Source of the DNA: Brachycybe producta
Taxonomy: Eukaryota > Arthropoda > Diplopoda > Playtdesmida > Andrognathidae
Reading direction: 5' to 3'
DNA: 64,000 nt
Assembly: GCA_036925085.1 (NCBI GenBank)
Contig: JAUPFP010000004.1
Location: 8,716,938-8,780,937, forward strand
Shown one piece after another: positions 34,001-46,700 of this stretch (positions are counted from its first letter, which is position 1; each line of letters starts with the position of its first letter). The notes beneath the pieces were generated by a model. The model had not been told where the DNA came from. It saw nothing but the letters and a program-made list of their open reading frames with translations, and searched no databases. A program made the position numbers and the translations under genes.

Positions 34001-37000
34001 GGGAACAATAATTACACTTTCGAAATCATACACTTGCAAAATTATTTCCAAAAATCTCCGCAAAGAGCACTAGCATCGTTTCTCTATTGAGCCCATAGAC
34101 CCGATGTTAAAGAAGAAACGTTAATTTTTAAAATACACAGTCGAAGTAATATGTTTATTTTTCATGTTTAAAGTTGTCCAATTTTGACGGTTCAAAGCGC
34201 AATGTGCCCCTTAAATATATGCTGATCTAGTGATAGAATGACAAAAAGTTGGTAAGTGCGGTTCTATTTTTTTTAAAAAAATATTACAAAATATTTCAAA
34301 ATCGCGAATTTCTAACCCTTATGATAATTACCATTGAGTACGCTCTCATAAGAAATAAAACATCCATTAAAATTGCTCGTAAATTATCTAAAAATAATTT
34401 AAAAAAAAACAGAACGAAATCAGCACGTGTGCCAATGTGTTGGCTTCACTATGGTTTACTTGTGATTTTTTAAAACTATTTTTATGAACATTTTTAATGG
34501 ATGTTTCCATGTCTCCATTTCTTACGAAAATGGAAAATTTCGCGATTTTGAAATATTTTTTTTTAAAAATAGAAGCACACTTACCAATTTCTTGTCATTC
34601 TATCACTAGATCAGCATATATTTAAGATGCACATTGCACTTTGAAGCATCAAAATTGAACAACTTTAAATAAGAAAAATAAACATATTGCCGCCGCGACT
34701 GCTGTATTTTAAAAATTAACGTTGTTTCTTTAACATCGGGTCTATGGGTTCAATAGAAAAACGACGCTAGCGCTCTTTGCAGAGATTTTTCAAAGTAATT
34801 TTCCGATGTAGCCCCGTAAGTTTTACCAGTTATATGCCTACCTGTCAGCCAATCCTCCCTTCTCAATGTGTGCAACAACGTATCCCCTCGTGCCACCGAC
34901 TCCGTTTGTTTGGCTCGTGATGTATATTCCAAGTTCTCCTGAAGAGTCTTTGTCTAATCGAATACAAACGAACGACTTTTCTGTTTCATCCGGTGAGAAG
35001 TCACAGATCTGGTCTGAAGTGTCTGTGAGAATGTCGGAGCACGAGTATGTACGATTATTACTACGAGACTCGTCCACACTGCCCTCTTTAGCCAAAATAA
35101 ATTCCGCATCAGTCAGTGCTTGATACGTCGAACTTCCATTATAGCGTCCTTTTGCGCGATCCTTGAGAAATTTGCGATCTAATGTCCACGATTCATAATT
35201 GTTTATATTCGACCTTTGTTGAGAAGGTCCTACGATTACATCACTGTAATCCGGTTCTTCGAATTTGATATAGCTGGCAGCATCACTAACACGGTCGAGT
35301 TCGTCGTAGTTAAACAGACAAAGTAAATCATCGGACTTTTTCTCTCTTCTTGGCGTTTCGTGTGGAGATTCAGTACCAGTCCTCGTTCCGTCACTTTCGT
35401 ATCCAGATTCATCAGAACGAATATAATTTACATAGCCATAGTTGTCCTCGTCGACATTGTTGACAGTTTGAGCACCAGCATAATTTGCTGTACGGAGGAC
35501 AAGTCCTTGGTCTTTACAATTTTGGAAACTACCCGAAGCACATGGATACATCGAGATTGGATTCGAACTTAACATATTGATCGACTCTTCCGAAATAGCT
35601 CGAAGCTGGTTATTGCTACGAACAGTACCATTCTGGCTGTGCCGTCTCTCGGGCTTCTTACTTCCAGAGCCGCTTCCCCATCCTGCCTCTTCGGGTAGGG
35701 GCCCAAGACGAGAACGAAGAAAAGCATACGGAAAACTATTCTTACGGCTCGACTGACGACCACTTCCACTAGCATCCACATTCGATGTCCTTGGCTGAGT
35801 CACATCGTTTGTTTCGTGATCTGAACTTGTGACAGATGATGTGACATTCTGATGTTGTTCGTGTAGTTCTTGAGCTTTGTCTACAAACAAATGTGAAGTA
35901 GAAGCACTACGAAAAATACCTGGAGTTGGTTTTACAACACAGACACCTTGTGAACTAGGTGCTATGCAGTCAGATTTAGAAGACAAGCTTAAACTTTTTT
36001 TGTGAAAAATCTTATCCGAGTCATGGTTTTTCTGAAGTCCAAGTCCGAAGAAAGGTTCCTTAGACTCTGACCGCTTCAGATTTTCAAGCTTTTTACCCAT
36101 CTTTTTACCCCATGTGGAAAATACTGAAAAATTAATAATAATAAAAAAAATAAACCAATTAGAAAATTAATATATTTGAAACAATTCAAAAATATGTAAG
36201 AACCAGGTTATACTCCAAGGCTATAAGGCACACACGCCACTAGTGAAGCTTCGAAAATAATACCTTTTTTCACTTCAGATTTTTTTTTTTTACCTTTTCA
36301 AGAGTTGGAACATCACTTTCCATTGACATTTTGCATTTGACGGAGTGAAAAAAAATTTTATCTCTTCTGATTTGTAATGAAAAATTAATTGAAAGGACTA
36401 TTAGTAATTACTTTTCAAATTATAATAATTATATTCATATTTAATTAGTTTTTGTCACTGAATTTGTCAGTAATTCTTATAAATTACTTTTGAAAAGTAT
36501 TTTGTACAAACACGTTTCATTTACTTCAAATTATGTTTTTGTTTTTCGCAAAATTTTCAGAAATGTCATGATGTAATGTTGCAACTGAAAAAACGGCAAA
36601 AAATAAAACATGCTAAAAAAAAATATCACCTAAAAATCAAGAGATTTACAGTAAATTACCCATAATTTGAAATATAAAAGTACACGGATTTCTCATTTAA
36701 ATACCTACAAAATACAATCAGGGGTACGTTTCACAAACTTACAAGTCTTGTTAGTAAGAAGTCAATTTTTACAAGTTTGTAAAATATCTATTTATTAGTA
36801 TTTCACAAAAGTACAAGTGTACACTTGTATTTACAAGTGAATTTGTACAAGTTTACAATTGAATTACTTGTAAACCACAAAAAAATCACTTGTAGCTAAC
36901 AAGTGCAGTTGGACAAACTTGTTACTGACAATTGTTGCCAACTAAGGTTTTCTATCTAACTCAAAAGGTTGTTTTACAAGTGTTTTGAAATTAAACAGAA

Positions 37001-40000
37001 TGTCCTTTTTATCTCGTTTTTCTTTTAAAATACATAGCTTATTTTCTAATGCAACACTTTTACACGTTTTTCGAACTATGGAATTACACACAAAGGAAGA
37101 AAAAAATGTATTTAATGAATACTGACACACTACACTTTGTTACAAACAAGTCAAATTTCACTTGTTACCTACAATTGTTACTCACAAGACTTGTAGTTTT
37201 GTGTACAAATATTCGTGAAACACCTGTAATGCCGGGCGCAAATTAAAGAACCAAACGAGCGAGCAACCAGCAACCGAATTATGATCACGTGACAAGAAAG
37301 TAGTTGGTGGCACACAATGGTTGCTTGTTCCCTCTGCTCACTATACTGAGCAGAGGCAACATCCACCTGCTACTGTTGCAAGCTACCATTTTGGTGCCTG
37401 TCACTGCAGTGGTAGCGCTAGTGTAGCATCACCAGCAACAGTCTCTGGGGACTGTTGCTGGTTACAAGCCCATTTTGTTGCCTAATTTGCTACGGGCCTA
37501 ACCAACAAGTTGTTGGGAACAAGTTGTTCCCAGCAACTTGTAATCACAAGTGTAGTTGGCAAAATTTGTTAGTACCAACTTGCAAGAACATAATCTATAA
37601 AATAGTCCTTTCTTTTCTTTTCTTTTCTGAAAGTGTTACATTAGGAAAAAAAATATGAGATTGGAACTTACTTCTAAACAATTGTAACATCTAGAAAAAT
37701 TCTAGAAAAAAAAATCTAGAAAATATTTGGTTGGTAACAAGTGTGAGTAACACGTTTGTCCACTACGCTTGTTAGCTACAAGTGATTGTTTGTGTTTTAC
37801 AAGTAATTCACTTATAAACTTGTAAAAATTCACTTGTAATTACAAGTGTACACTTTTACTTTTGCGAAACTCTAATAAGTAGATATTTTAGAAACTTGTC
37901 AAAATTTACTTGTTACTAACAACTTAACAAGACTTGTAGTTTTGTCAAATGGGCCCCAGATATTTTGAAATTATATCTGTCAGATATTCATGGCACCTTT
38001 TATTCAAAAGTGAAGTAAAACTAGTGCAAAGTTGCCACTATTATATCTTGTACACACATAAGTTAAATGAATTCAAATTAAATGTGTTTAGGTGAATTAT
38101 ACGGAATCCAGTTAAGGACATGAACCAAATAAAAATTGACTTTATTATTAATATTTTAAATTGAAATACTAAATTGATATTTGTTCAATAGTTTATATAT
38201 TATATATTTAAGTATAACCTCAATATTTTGAGATTATTAACTGAATAAATTGAATTCGACATATTGTTTGTTTGCCCTTCACAGGGCTCTGTAGAACAAT
38301 TTAATATTTAAACGCATTTAAATTATTATATTATACCCTCGACACAGTTAAATGCGTTTAAATATTAAACACGTTCTACAGAGCCCTGTGAAGGGCAAAT
38401 GGACAATATGTCGAATTCAATTTATTCAGTTAATAATCTCAAAATATTGAGTTAATACTTAAATATAAATATATATAAACTATTGACAAAATATTGATTT
38501 AGTATTTTAATTTAAAATATTAATAATAAAGTCAATTTTTGTTTGGGTTCTTTTGTCCTTAACTGGATTCCGTATAATTCACCTAAACACATTTAATTTG
38601 AATTCATTTAGCTCGTGTGTGTACAAGGTATTAGGCATGATTGCCTTGTGACAAAATATAAAATGTGTTAATTAATTAAGCAATGTTAGCTGCAACACTG
38701 TGTGTCTAGGTGCATTAACAAAAAAATAGAATTGGGTTGTGTGTGTGTTGCACACAAAACACCTGTAAGCATGTATTATGGTACAAAAACACTTACTCAT
38801 TTCAGACTCTTTCTCAGTAAATAGATTTAACTTTTCCCTTCTCCCTCTCTCTGTCTCTTCTTCAGTTTTCTTTTCTTGCAATGACACAACAAAACTATTC
38901 TTTTTTTTTTTTTCTTCCTCTAAATAGAACTTAATTTAAATTTGTTGCCACCTAACTATGGTTCATCACACTTACAAAAAAAAAATACTCCGACATGCTT
39001 AAATGAATTTCAAATTTATACTGAATACTTTTTAAAGTGAAATCGTGCGTCTAAAAATCACAGGCACCTTCTATATGGTCCAAGACACTAAAATCAAAAA
39101 ATAGATTAACGCGAATTTTGTGATTTTTATTAAGTCATCATGTGTCATTCAGCACTTCCCGTTTCCCTGTCCTGACTAAAAAACGTCATCGATTACCAAA
39201 TAAAAAAAAAAAGGAAATTAAATCTCAAATGACATCATTTAAAATATGCTATTTATAAATCCCCAAATAAAATAAAAAAAACTTTATGTCTTTCTAAGTA
39301 GCATAATTGAAATTGTCGCATTCAAGAAGGAAGATTTTAAAAAAAAAAAAAAAGAAACACAATGAAGTCACTCATGTCATTAGAAGGTGGTTTGCATGTG
39401 GTTATTGGGTGAGTGCGCGCACGTACTCAAGTTAGTTAAATGAATTTATTAACAAGCCACATCGAAAAATTGCTTCGAAAAATCTCCGCAAAGAGCGCTA
39501 GCATCGTTTTTCTATTAAGCCCATAGACCCGATGTTAAAGAAAAAACGTTAATTTTTAAAATTCACAGTCGCGACGGCAACATGTTGATTTTTCGTATTT
39601 AAAGTTTTCCAATATTAAGTTTTCAAATTGCGATGTGCACGTTAAATATATGCTGATCTAGTGATAGAACGTCAAGAAATTGATGTGTGCTTCTATTTTT
39701 TTTTTAAAAATATTTCAAAATCGCAAAATTTTTAACTCGTACTTTAAACTCTATTGAGTCAGCGCTCATAAGAAAAAAAATCCATTAAAATTGTTCGTAA
39801 AAATACGTAAAAATAATTTTAAAATGCCACAATTAAACCACAGCGAAGCCAACACATTGGAGCACGTGCTGATTTTTTTTTCTGGCTTTTTAAAATTATT
39901 TCTACGTATTTTTACGAGCATTTTAATTGATGTTTTTTTTTTCTTATTTGGGCGTACTCAATGGAGTTTAACATAAGAGTTAGAAATTCGCGATTTTGAA

Positions 40001-43000
40001 ATACTTTTTAAAAATAGAACCACACTTACCAATTTTTTTGTCATTCTATAACTAGATAAACATATATTTAAAGTGCACATTGCACTTTGAACCATCTAAA
40101 TTTTACAGTTTTAAATATGAAAAATAAACATATTGCCGCCGCGACTGTGGATTTTAAAAATGAACTTTTTCTTCTTTAACATCGGGTCTATGGGCTCAAT
40201 AGAAAAACGATGCTAGCGTTCTTTGCGGAGATTTTTTGAAGTAATTTTGTGATGTAGCCTCTTAATAAATAATAATTCAATCCTTATAACAGCCTAGATG
40301 GCTGACATATGGCAAATACTGACTTCATGCCCTTTAGAAAGTTAAAAAACTCAATTATTAAAACCTATTAATAGATTAAAATTTTACATTTTAATTACTT
40401 TAAATTAATTACAATAAAACTTAATACCATACTTTTGACGCGCAAAAGTGCTAATTTTAATAGAATTTGCATGTATTATCATTATCTTAATATCTATTTA
40501 TATATTAAGCCAGGTCTGTGTGTGGGTATGTGTGTGATTAACGCTGTACAATTTATATAAATTTAAATGAATAAATGAACCGCTTTTTTTCCTCAAGGTC
40601 AACTATATGTTGCACTCTTCCCATCCAAGAACCCCATGATATTAAATTGGAGAGGGGAAAAGGTTGGAAAGTGTAGAGGGGGGAGAGAGAGAAATGTGGA
40701 GGGGGAAAAAGGGGGAGGGAGAAACTGAAATTGAAATGAAAGGAGTAAAAAAGGAACAAATGACGCGCATGCGCACACCAGAGAAAATGAAAAACTCATT
40801 TTCTCTTTCTAATATAAAAAAGGGGAGAAGGGATAATAGTAGCAAAATTAAACTACAGTTTATCACAGGCAATTAATTGTGCCCAGCATTAGAATTTCTT
40901 TTGCTCAGCCCTTTTATGAACGTCATTAATTTTTAATTGGGTTTGTTACTTGGTCTGACGTCATAAAAAGCCGGAGGAAAAGAAATTCTAATGCTGGGCA
41001 CAATTGCCTGTGAATTTTGCTCCCATCATTTATGACGGGTTACCCCACTAGTTTGTTATATTATGAAATGCAAATGTAGGCCCCCTACATGTATTTGCTT
41101 CAAATTAAAACATTGTATAATTAGCCTATTTTCATCAGAGAAAAAAAACTAAATCAAGAGTGGATAAAATACTGAACCTTTTATTTTAGGAGACCATATT
41201 TACCCCAAGGAATTTTTTTGTTGAAATATTGTCAAGATTTACCCAACAATTGCTAAAATAATTTTTAAAATTAAAAATAATTCATTAAAATCATAAAAAA
41301 ATTAAAATGAAGTGACTTTTCATGAGTCACCAAGAAACGCCAATTTTAAATTTCTAAAAAAACGAACGTCTACCCCCCCTCAATTTAGTGGCAAATGTTG
41401 TCACCTCACATTTCCATAATTCCTTAATCAAATACACGTATTCTCTAGTCATATTAAACTCAATACAACCTTCTAATCAACTCGAAAGCCACGTGACAGG
41501 TGGGATGATTCCAATAATTAAAGCCATAGTACTTTGAAATGAATAGGAAATACATGACTTTGAATAGGGAGTTAAAAGTAATGTGAGGTGACAACATCAG
41601 AATTCGAGTAGAGGGGTATACTCTGCGGTTTTGTTATTATCAACGTCTGTTGTTTGGTGGCGCATCTAACTGATAAAGTCCATTTATATGAAGTTAATTG
41701 ATTTTTATCATTTTTTGTTTTTCATTATATAAATGACTAATTTTAAATTTTAAAAATCAAAAAAAATTGACAATATTTTGAAAAGAAATTTTTGGAGGTC
41801 TCTTTAAATGATGGCTATTTAAAATTGGATGAGATTCCGTGCATAACAAAGAACTAAGGCTCTATACTCCATCTCTTTTTAACACCCACAAAATAACAAA
41901 ATTCCCATTGTTTTGTTGGCAAAATGTTTAGAGGAAACAGGGTGGCAGTGATATTAATAATGATTTAAATCAAATGATTTTCTTTTTAAAAAAATTTACA
42001 TTTATTTAAACATATAAATTATACAATAAAAATAAAACAGTTCCCAGCATTTTTCTCTATGTTTATAAAATAAAGTCCGGTGGTAGTCCTTTCATTAATG
42101 CATTATTTTTTCGGAAGATATGCTTGAGGAAGTATCCCCCAATTGACTGGTGGAAATCGGGGCCAAATACTGTAGATATAAATAGTAATATTAATCTATT
42201 TAAGAACCTCAGAGGTAAACTGTTTTAAGTCACCTACAGTGGAGTAATTTGAACGTTTTTCTCTTCATTGAAGGAATAGGACTTAACATGGTATACCACC
42301 ATCTAGCAACCAATGTGTAAAACTGTGGACTTACCACTGTTTACCGCTAATAGAACTTGACAAGCTGTTTAAAAAAACACAAATTTTACATTTTATGAAG
42401 ATGTAAAATCGTGTTTTTTTTTAAAGTGACTTAACACAGTTTACCTTTGAGGCACTAATTTACTTTGGGAACTGAAAAGGCTGCAAAGCTCGTCTTTTAT
42501 GTTCAGAATGTTAAATTATTTTTTTTTTCAAATTTGAATGTTTCTTAACAATTTTTTTCTTATTTTGCAATTATTTTACTAACAACTTAATTAACGATGT
42601 TATTATTACTCATTTTTGCAAACATCCTCATAAAAAATTAATATTTCATGTAAATGGAAACAAAATCAAAAAAATCTGATTTAAATAAAATAAAATCTGA
42701 TTTAAATAAAAAAAACTCTGATTTAAATAAAAAAACTCGATTTATTTGATTTTTTTTTTAAATAAATCAAAAAAATCAGCCACACTGAGAGGAAATACTA
42801 TAGATTATCTATGATAAATGCAGTATTTTAGGCGACATTTGCCTTTTTCAAATGAATTGCTTCAGGTGAAAGGAGTGTTTCATATAAATTCTTCCAAGAA
42901 GAAAAAATATTACAGGAAATATATTTTTTTAAGACTTTAATGTCCTATGTCTGTGGGAGTGTTGTAGAATGAATGAATGTTTAAATATGTGTATATAGGT

Positions 43001-43725
43001 TTAGGAGAGTACAATAATTGCTTATGTGGGTTAACAATTTTTAGGTGAACAACTTTGGATGAAATAACTTAAAACATGTCATGAATGAATTATGATGCCA
43101 TCCCATCTGTAGAATGGACCATTTTGCTTGTTGAACTTCTAAAAAAGGGTATATCTAAGGAATTAATTGAGATCGAATTACTTTACATGTGAGATCCAAG
43201 TATTGATAAATCCCATAGGGCAATTAAAGTTTATCAAAAAAGTCCTTGGATTTCATGGGCCTATTACACCTGGAAGGATTTTGGGATATGACAACTGAGC
43301 TCAGCTCACAGGGGGCACAATTTTTTTTCTCTCTCTACAAAATGCAAACTGTAATTGATAATTAATTAATGTTCCTGAAAATATCATATTTTCATGTGTT
43401 ATCCTAATATATAAAAACTAGTGGGGTAACCCGTCATAAATGACGGGAGCAAAATTCACAGGCAATTGTGCGCATGCGCGTCGTTTTTTCCTTTATTTAC
43501 TCCTTTCATTTCAATTTCAGTCACCCCTCCCACTTTTCTCTCTCCCCTTCTACACTTTCCAACCTTTTCCCCTCACCCCTCCCACTTTCTCTCTCTCTCT
43601 CTCTCTCCCCCTTCTACACTTTCCAAAGGAAGAGTTCAACATATAGTTGACCTTGAGAAAAAAAAACCGGTTCATTTATTCAAATTTATATAAATTACAA
43701 CGTGCTTCAATGGTTTTTGTTACTC

Positions 43726-43756
<31 letters not shown>

Positions 43757-46700
43757 CTGGGATATTATATATATATAATAATATGTTTCATCAAAAATAC
43801 ATCGAGGTTAAGCGGATCTGAGGATTAGCAGGATATAGCGACAAATGACAATTTATTTCTGTAACAAATTGCATAGGCAATATTTAAATCTCGACATGTC
43901 GACTTTCCATCTCTTTTATTTGGCTATGTTAATTATGCCATGTTGTGCGCACCATACTCTAATAATTAAATTATTGCTGCTACAAGAGGGCCCTTGCAAT
44001 AATTCAATTATCAGAGAATGGTGCGCTCAACATGGCATAATTAATATGGCCGAATAAAAGAGATTTAAAGTCAACATGTCGAGAATAAAGTCGACATGTC
44101 AAGATTAAAAAAAAATATTTAAATTACTTTTGACAGGAGTAAATAATGTATTGAATAATTTTAAGTTAAATCACTAATTTGATAGTAATACTTTTGTAAA
44201 CACATGAGTATGAGATTAAATGAATTCAAGTTAAATGTGTTTAGGTGAATTCTACGGAATCCAGTTAAGGACATGAACCAAATAAAAATTGACTATTATT
44301 AATCCGGGCAAACACATCGGCCGCTCCACTGCTTTACGCTACACTTCAAAGCTATGAAAAAACAGCTTCAAAACTGCATGTGTCGTTTATAATTATAAAA
44401 TTCCTTACAAAATAGCCGGAAAAGAAAGATAAACTAAAATATCCTCTGTATTATTGAAATGATTTCTACTTTCTGTTTTACAATGATAGAAAAAAAAACT
44501 TTTTGTTTTTGCCAAAATAATACAAATAAATTTTTAAATTAAATTAAAATGATGGATTAGTTTAGCCATAAAGTTAAGGCAAAGAAAATTCGATCTATTC
44601 TGTGGTTCAGGAACTTAAGGAATTTGTGGTTAAAGCAGTGGCGTAGCCTGGGAAGAGGGGAGGATTTATGAGTCCGGACCCCCCCCCCCCCCAAAAAAAA
44701 ATTCTATCTATATACCAAAAGGAGCTGTGTTTACACTGTGTTATCTCTATGTTTTTTTTCATTCATTCTTGTAACACCCTGCATTTCGCCTTTCCTTTAT
44801 TACCATAGCCATGGGGTCCCTCGTACCTACGCTTGCCACCCATCCTCCTTTGTGGAGGACAGACCTCAATTTGGAAGAAATGTCCTCTGGCCAGTGCCGT
44901 CCTCCACGAAAGCAAGCATGTCCTCCACACAATAAATTGTATAAAAACTTAAATACGTTCGTGGAGGATGGTCCTGGCCAGAAGACAGTTCTTCCGAATG
45001 GAAGACTGTTTTCCACAGGTGGAAAGCCTACTCGTCCCCTAAGTGCTGCATATCTGCCCCCTTCATTGCCATCTAAGACCTCAAAAGCAAAGTCACATCC
45101 TGGTTCCAGTATAGGTGGATGGATACCCATCGAGGCACGGTCCCTTGGGCAAGGGTGCACCTGTCACACAGGCCCTAGGTATAAAGGTCAGTATCTCGAT
45201 TGATTCGGGGTCCATTCTCTGATATCAAAATATGAAATAACTCATTTAACGGTCCGGTGGCTAAGCAACGCCACAGTCGTAACTCTTCTCTGTTTAATGT
45301 AATTTCTATGATTGTGTGCATTAAATACGTAACTCTACGAGTTGCATTCATTCTATTCTCTACAATTGCGCCCATAGGATATACCAAAGGGAACAACCCC
45401 GGCACCATTAGGAATTAAGCCTAAGTCACTTACACTCTCAGCATAAGGAAGTATCCGCCCAAACTAAAAGAATCTAGCCTTGAGCCCCGTAACAGGTGCT
45501 CTACACTGTTACATTCTCTTAACCTGTACCTACACTCAAAAGTAAAAAACAGGGGAAAAAATAATTATATTTATGGGTCAAGAGGGCCTTCAACATTTTC
45601 TAACCTCTATTAGTATTTAGTAGGCTTATATTTTTGTACCCTTATTCTTATTAATTACATAATGCAGTATTTTACACCAACCCGAGTATACACTTTTAAG
45701 TTGTAATATCTTAGACTATTACTTTACTGGACTGGCAACTCCCGAAATTTTGTGTTGGACAGTTTTGAATCGTCGTGACGTCGTTTTTGAAGTGGCGCCT
45801 CTAGCGGGACTATGGTATATGAACATGAATATCAAAAGTCAAACTTTGGACGAGTTCATTTTGTAGTTATATAGGGTGGATTTTTTATATATATTATTAT
45901 AAAAAGTATGGCCGATGAAGAACTACAGCTGTGTTCTGTCAAAAAGTGTCTGTTTTGGTTGTGGTCCTATTATCAGGAAAACGCGAGTCACAAACACCAT
46001 AACAACAACGTTTTCCAACCATTTTTTGCTTAAGAGACCAAACGACAACTGGGCCGACATTAAAAAAAAAATCACGTATGAGATTCACCAAGATTTACAC
46101 AAATTCACAGCAGAATATCACATATGAAAATTCAGTTTACTTTTTTATCCGCATTTTACTGGATTCCTAGAATAGAATTAAAATTGGAAAATCCAGTAAA
46201 ACGTGAAAAAACTAAAATAACTTGCCATGCAGTACATGATTCACCCCCAATGTCTTCTCCTTTGCAAAAAAAAAAAAACAATCTAGCCAACGATTTTCTT
46301 TTAAAATAATGCCACCAGGTGGAGCTGGCGTCACTTTTGCCTTATTTATTTTGCCTATGAACATGCATTTAACGCTTTAACATGTAGAAGATAGGGAGTT
46401 GCCAGTCCAGTAGAGTAATAGTCTAAGGTATTATTACCACTGGAGCACTCAAACGGAGCAGACAGTTTTAAAAATACCATAGGAATTTCAACGGTGTCAT
46501 ACACTAGTGTTAGCCTCTACTTCTAACCCTGGTTATTTGAGATAGAATCGTTTGAAATGAAACTGTTAAGAGGCTACATCACAAAATTACTTCGCAAAAT
46601 CCCCGAAAAGAGCGCTAGCATCGGTTTTTTTGTATTGAGCCCATAGAACCAATGTTAAAGAAAAAATGTTAATTTTTTAAAACACAGTCGCGGCGGCAAT

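Noticed and set aside
44759..45203. 130- and 133-codon frames on opposite strands
   Set aside because: Mirror-image frames over a TCCTCCA foldback. The second genomic copy at 33.4 kb gives different frames.
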